The notes under the pieces are model-generated. The model made no database searches, was not told where the DNA came from, and was given only the letters and a program-made list of their open reading frames with translations. From NCBI RefSeq assembly GCF_017094525.1, contig NZ_CP064788.1, positions 1,845,030 to 1,909,029 of the forward strand: DNA of 64,000 bases, written 5' to 3'. Position numbers and translations under genes: made by a program. Position 1 is the stretch's first letter; each line of letters opens with the position of its first letter. Below, piece by piece: positions 60,012 through 64,000 of this stretch. The stretch comes from Halapricum desulfuricans. GTDB taxonomy: Archaea > Halobacteriota > Halobacteria > Halobacteriales > Haloarculaceae.

Positions 60012-61882
60012 TGCGAATTCGTGGGGCGAATCTGGCGACCGAAGAGCCAAAATATGGTTTTGAGGATCGAGGATTCGACTACGCCAGGGCGTTTCAGAAC
60101 CGCGTTGCTGAGTGGGTTCACGAGGGTAACGAACCGGTCGCTGTCCTTCGTGCACCGACTGGCGCGGGGAAGACCGCCACCTTTCACGAACTCATCGAGG
60201 CCAATGACATCACACTACTCGTCTATCCGACGAACGCATTATTGAAGCAACAGGCCAGCCGGTTCGAAGACGAAGGCGTGGCCACGAAAGTACTCACGGG
60301 CGACACACTCGAAGGTCACCACCGCGAACGCACGGAAAATCTCCTCCAAGCCGTCACGAAATACGCGAGCGATCACGATGTAGTCGTCACGAACCCGGAC
60401 ATCCTCCAAGCCATTGTCCAGGACATGTATTCCGGCGGCCAGGCGATGGAGTTTTTCGATCGGTTCGACGCGATCGTCTACGACGAATTCCATTTTTACG
60501 GAGATCTAGCCGCTAGTGGTCTCCTCCTGCAAACGCGGATCATCGCGGATCGCAATCCGACTGCTCAGATCTTGCTTGCCTCGGCCACGCCAAACGAAGC
60601 CTTCGTCGAGTTCGTTCAGTCGGTTTTCGAACTCCCTGTCGAAACAATTGACTCGGAATATGACTCCAAGGGCGATCGATTTCGACATGAGGTCCAACTT
60701 GACCGTCGTGAAGCTGACCGGATCATGGATGATCGTGAGGCCGTCGTCGAGCGACTCCGGGATGCCATCGATGGTGTCGAACCAGGGGAAACCCGAGCAG
60801 TCGTGGTCTTCAATAGCGTGAAAGACAGCAACGACTTCCACGCGTATATCGAATCGAACCATCCAGATCTCTTTGAACGTGTCGAGAAGGACAATGGGTT
60901 CGACACGAACGATCCGGATTTCGATATCAGAGAGCGGGAATTTTCCATCCTCAACACCACGAGCAAGGGCGAAGTCGGACTCGATTACGACATTCGGACC
61001 CTGATCATGGAAACACCTCGGGGACCGACAGCGGCCAGCGATTTCCTCCAGCGGTTCGGTCGTGCTGGTCGAGAGGCAAACGCCTCGGTGGACGTGTATG
61101 GGCTCGGTCAGGTCTCCTGGAGCGATGAGATGTCGTTCCCGGAGTTTGCTTCCGAGATCTATTCGACGTTGAACGACTCGAAGATGGATCTCGATGGCCT
61201 AGCCGATCTCGTTGCACTTCGAGCCGCGTACGCACTTCACGTCCGCAATCACGGATATAACCCCGAACTTAGAGACGACTTCGCCGCCGTAGATGGATAT
61301 GATCGCTGGCGTGGCTTCATCGTGTCCGTACAGGAAGCGCTCAACGATGTCGGTGGTCTCGGGGCCTCTCTTCAGAGCAACGATTTAGAAGCGAAATTTC
61401 TCACATTCACCCACCACTGCTTCGATGTCTTCCGAGGACTTCGAGGTCGATCACTCTCTGGGGACGTGAAATATCCACGCGGAGATCGAGTCGCGCTGAC
61501 AAATTACGATCTTCTGACGACGCTCAGACACTACGATATCGCTGGTATCGAAGGAGATGACGTAATCGTTCTCAAGAAGGTCCGCGGCGAGCACCCGATG
61601 CAAGTAACGGCCCATTTGCCAGGATACGAATCTCGACCGCGAGATTACGGCTCCTCGATCGGTGATATCGAGGAGCGACTCAGTCAGTGGGTTCACCGCG
61701 AAATTGACCGAGGGGATTTCAACTCGACCGCCGATGTGAGCGCAGAACTCCTCCATTTGTTCTTCAAACGGATTCGCATTACTGAGGCAGTCGTCCCTGA
61801 ACTCGTTCGCTGTGGGAAGTTTGAGATCGACGTCGAAAATGAGGGTATTCCATCGATTTCGGCCCATAAACGGAATGTATGA
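60011..61882 (+). CDS. cas3: Cas3' helicase of type I-D, without HD domain
   Basis: A 623-residue superfamily 2 helicase. Walker A APTGAGKTATF (K54), DEFH box at 158-161, LLASATPNEA (motif III), and FLQRFGRAGRE (motif VI). There is no HD nuclease domain at either end, as expected for I-D, where it resides in Cas10d. It would unwind target DNA after recruitment. GC content looks lower than in the surrounding chromosome, and a long C-terminal helical domain (about 400-620) ends the protein. Its TGA overlaps the cas4 ATG by 4 bp. Confidence 0.9.
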   Translation: MRIRGANLATEEPKYGFEDRGFDYARAFQNRVAEWVHEGNEPVAVLRAPTGAGKTATFHELIEANDITLLVYPTNALLKQQASRFEDEGVATKVLTGDTLEGHHRERTENLLQAVTKYASDHDVVVTNPDILQAIVQDMYSGGQAMEFFDRFDAIVYDEFHFYGDLAASGLLLQTRIIADRNPTAQILLASATPNEAFVEFVQSVFELPVETIDSEYDSKGDRFRHEVQLDRREADRIMDDREAVVERLRDAIDGVEPGETRAVVVFNSVKDSNDFHAYIESNHPDLFERVEKDNGFDTNDPDFDIREREFSILNTTSKGEVGLDYDIRTLIMETPRGPTAASDFLQRFGRAGREANASVDVYGLGQVSWSDEMSFPEFASEIYSTLNDSKMDLDGLADLVALRAAYALHVRNHGYNPELRDDFAAVDGYDRWRGFIVSVQEALNDVGGLGASLQSNDLEAKFLTFTHHCFDVFRGLRGRSLSGDVKYPRGDRVALTNYDLLTTLRHYDIAGIEGDDVIVLKKVRGEHPMQVTAHLPGYESRPRDYGSSIGDIEERLSQWVHREIDRGDFNSTADVSAELLHLFFKRIRITEAVVPELVRCGKFEIDVENEGIPSISAHKRNV

Positions 61883-62472
61883 CTGACGAACTTGTCAACG
61901 TCTCCGATCTGAATCAGTTTCAGTACTGTCCGCGAAGATACTGGTATCTTCACTTCTTCGACACTCAGGGCCGAAACTATCAAAGGGTAGAGGGAAAGAC
62001 TCGTCACGAGAACCAAGCCACTCGGGGAGACTGGGTAAACGAACTCTATCTCGAATCCGAATCGATCGGACTCAAAGGAAAAATCGACGTGTTGGACCTC
62101 GAAGATGGCCGTAAGGTCCCTGTCGAGCGAAAGCGGGCGAGAAGCGGCGAGTATCACTGGAACGATGAGGTTCAGATCGCAGGCTACTGTCTCCTGCTTG
62201 AAGACCACATCGGCGAACCCGTCCATGAAGGTGCGATCTATCTCTACGAAACCGATCAACGAATGCACGTGCCGATTACACAAGACCACCGAAATGCAGT
62301 CAAAGACACCATCGAAGACATGCGATCAATGTCACCCGACAGTGTTCCATCCCTCGTCGACAACCCCAACAAGTGCGAAAAGTGCTCAACCCGCGAATAC
62401 TGCATGCCTGCCGAAACAGCCCAACTTGAGCCCGAACGCGCCCAAGGCACGGGCTGGGAGGATCACATATGA
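61879..62472 (+). CDS. cas4: Cas4 RecB-like exonuclease
   Basis: A 197-residue Fe-S nuclease that trims prespacers to the right PAM and length. Cluster cysteines are C17 (QYCPRR) and C166, C169, C175 (CEKCSTREYC). The nuclease core has GKIDVLDLEDGRKVPVERKR (D and E-x-K) and DEVQIAGYCLLLE (Q-x3-Y). Overlaps on both sides (4 bp with cas3', 4 bp with cas1) show strict translational coupling with the adaptation genes. Confidence 0.93.
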   Translation: MTDELVNVSDLNQFQYCPRRYWYLHFFDTQGRNYQRVEGKTRHENQATRGDWVNELYLESESIGLKGKIDVLDLEDGRKVPVERKRARSGEYHWNDEVQIAGYCLLLEDHIGEPVHEGAIYLYETDQRMHVPITQDHRNAVKDTIEDMRSMSPDSVPSLVDNPNKCEKCSTREYCMPAETAQLEPERAQGTGWEDHI

Positions 62473-63473
62473 AGGCCACCGAGGGAATGTTCGACGAGTC
62501 GGTCGTCTACGTCACCAAGCAGGGGACGCAGGTCCGCACCGACGAGGGAAGAATCGTCGTCTGGGATGTCGACGCCGAGGAAGACGAAGACCCGGAACTC
62601 GCCACCTATCCCAAAGAGAAACTGGACACGATCAACGTCTTCGGAGGCGTGAACTTCTCGACGCCGTTCGTCGCGGAGGCCAACGAACACGGGATCGTCC
62701 TCAACTACTTCACCCAGAACGGCAAGTACCGCGGGAGTTTCGTCCCGGAAAAGAACACCATCGCCGAGATTCGCCGCGCCCAGTACGCCCTGGGATATCC
62801 AGAAGAGCTTGCTATAGCAAAGGAAATCATCACAGCGAAGATTCGCAACCAGCGGACACTCCTCTCACGAAAGGGAGTCCATGGGACGGATGTACTCAAA
62901 GATCTCGGCGAGCGCGCTCAAAGCGTCTCGGACAAGGACGATCTTCGTGGCGTCGAAGGCGAAGCCGCCGAACGATACTTCGACTGTCTCGACGAGACGC
63001 TCGTCTCGGGTTGGACCTTCGAGAAACGAACGAAACGACCACCAGAGGATCACGTCAACTCACTACTGTCGTTGACCTATACCTTCATGAAAAACGAGGC
63101 GATGAGTGCATTGCGACAGTACAATCTCGATCCGTTTCTCGGGATTTTGCACGCGGACCGCCACGGCCGACCGTCACTTGCGCTGGATCTCGAAGAGGAG
63201 TTTCGACCGATCTTCTGTGACGCGTTCGTGACGCGACTGATCAATCGTGGTGTGTTCACGCACGATGACTTCACAACGGACAACCATCTGAGCGACGATG
63301 CGTTCAAGACCTATCTGTCGAAATTCGACGACTTCATGCAAGAGGAGTTGACCCACCCGTACTTCGAATACACAGTGACACGGCGAAAGGCGATCCGTCA
63401 GCAAGCGATCCTGCTTCGAAAGGCGATTACAGACGAACTCGACGCGTATCACGCACTCACATTCGACCGATAA
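62469..63473 (+). CDS. cas1: Cas1 integrase
   Basis: A 334-residue Cas1. Metal ligands are E163 (RGVEGEAAERYF), H228 (GILHADRHGRPS) and E243 (LDLEEEFRPIF), all intact. The N-terminal beta domain starts SVVYVTKQGTQV and the all-helical part begins near residue 95. Together with Cas2 it inserts new spacers at the leader end. It overlaps cas4 by 4 bp. Confidence 0.96.
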   Translation: MKATEGMFDESVVYVTKQGTQVRTDEGRIVVWDVDAEEDEDPELATYPKEKLDTINVFGGVNFSTPFVAEANEHGIVLNYFTQNGKYRGSFVPEKNTIAEIRRAQYALGYPEELAIAKEIITAKIRNQRTLLSRKGVHGTDVLKDLGERAQSVSDKDDLRGVEGEAAERYFDCLDETLVSGWTFEKRTKRPPEDHVNSLLSLTYTFMKNEAMSALRQYNLDPFLGILHADRHGRPSLALDLEEEFRPIFCDAFVTRLINRGVFTHDDFTTDNHLSDDAFKTYLSKFDDFMQEELTHPYFEYTVTRRKAIRQQAILLRKAITDELDAYHALTFDR

Positions 63474-63475
63474 CC

Positions 63476-63748
63476 ATGCGACTCGCTGTCGCCTACGACG
63501 TTAGTTCGGATTCGAACCGCCGGCAAGTCTATCGGACGCTCCAGCGATACGGTGCCTGGAAGCAGTACAGCGTCTTCGAGCTGGAGGTTAACAAAACCGA
63601 GCGCGTGGAACTCGAAGACGAACTCGAGTCTCACATTAACCCTGACGACGGCGACAGGATTCGAATCTACCGACTGTGCGATTCGTGTCTGGATGATATC
63701 TCTGACATCGGGGCAGAGCCACCTGACGAACAGTCGAACGTACTGTAG
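63476..63748 (+). CDS. cas2: Cas2 adaptation protein
   Basis: A 90-residue ferredoxin-fold protein. The first strand RLAVAYDVSSDSNRRQVYRT carries D8, and GDRIRIYRLCDSCLDDI the last strand. Length matches the family. It bridges two Cas1 dimers in the integrase. It begins 2 bp after cas1 and ends at the start of the array 2 leader, so operon transcripts may run into array 2. Confidence 0.95.
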   Translation: MRLAVAYDVSSDSNRRQVYRTLQRYGAWKQYSVFELEVNKTERVELEDELESHINPDDGDRIRIYRLCDSCLDDISDIGAEPPDEQSNVL

Positions 63749-63860
63749 AATTTTCGTGGACCTTTTTGAAGTCTCTGTACAGCCCCGGTCGACGAACAGG
63801 GACGCGAAATTCACGAGCAGAGCAAGATTTATGATCCCTCTGGACGGATTTCGACCCCCT
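63749..63860 (+). promoter_or_regulatory. Leader of CRISPR array 2
   Basis: About 112 bp between cas2 and the first repeat, matching the array 1 leader in inverted orientation. It includes the T-tract CCTTTTTGAAG, the stretch CCCGGTCGACGAACAGG and the TATA-like GATTTATG (63826-63833), about 28 nt before the repeat. TTTCGACCCCCT touches the first repeat. Confidence 0.85.
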
Positions 63861-64000
63861 GTCGCAGCAGGGAGAAAACCCAGACCGGGATTGAAACCTG
63901 GGGTTCGCAGAGGCGACCTGGCTGAATCTCGGGTCGCAGCAGGGAGAAAACCCAGACCGGGATTGAAACCAAATGTCTGAGCTAGTCATGTACGCCGAGG
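63861..64000 (+). CRISPR. CRISPR array 2, truncated by window end
   Basis: Two full 37-bp repeats (63861-63897 and 63933-63969) with a 35-bp spacer and the first 31 bp of a second spacer. Both repeats have AAAACCCAGACCGGG, i.e. the type found only in the oldest six repeats of array 1. Orientation is rightward from the leader. The array continues beyond the window. Confidence 0.96.

Overview
The window is chromosomal DNA of a halophilic archaeon (class Halobacteria). The evidence is high GC, very acidic predicted proteins, twin-arginine lipoproteins, archaeal information-processing genes (TFB, RadB, GatE, archaeal-type MetG, SepF) and TATA boxes about 25-30 nt upstream of many start codons, implying leaderless transcripts. 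The genus cannot be told from the sequence alone.

Positions 1-46460 are mostly ordinary core genome in short operons with 1-4 bp overlaps. This part holds a glycosyltransferase, a cysteine-free peroxiredoxin-fold protein with a glutaredoxin, a CoA-disulfide-reductase-type flavoprotein, an Rsm22-type methyltransferase with a TyrA-like dehydrogenase, CtaA, FumC, GatE and a TrmJ-type methyltransferase. It continues with a Kef/TrkA antiporter, MetG, NfeD, RadB beside a RecA-fold protein that has lost its P-loop, a UbiA/lycopene-cyclase-domain fusion, a FlaD/E-domain protein with two partners, an MTA/SAH deaminase, a Tat-exported DyP-like protein next to a P19-like iron protein, PurD, SepF, isocitrate dehydrogenase, a threonine aldolase, TFB, a sensorless chemotaxis transducer, RNase HII and FxsA. 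Two intergenic 80-bp palindromic elements (13754-13833 and 34945-35024) share an exact 16+12+24+12+16 layout with compensated base changes; a weaker third copy lies at 20631-20712.

From tRNA-Ile(GAT) at 46537 rightwards the region becomes accessory. It has three winged-helix regulators, a thioredoxin-reductase-like gene with no usable start codon, a decayed VapBC toxin-antitoxin pair, and a membrane permease cut off by the end of a CRISPR array.

Positions 51558-64000 hold a complete subtype I-D CRISPR-Cas locus. Array 1 (36 repeats, 35 spacers, transcribed leftwards) is followed by its leader and a csa3-type CARF regulator. A tightly coupled rightward operon follows: cas6, cas10d (with HD domain), csc2, csc1, cas3' (no HD domain), cas4, cas1, cas2. 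A second leader, nearly identical but inverted, then starts array 2 (rightwards, running off the window). Cas1-Cas2-Cas4 would acquire spacers, Cas6 would process transcripts of both arrays, Csc1-Csc2-Cas10d would form the effector, and the Cas3' helicase with the Cas10d HD domain would degrade targets. Array 1 contains a dated change of repeat sequence: its oldest six repeats match array 2, while all newer ones carry a different 5-nt loop.
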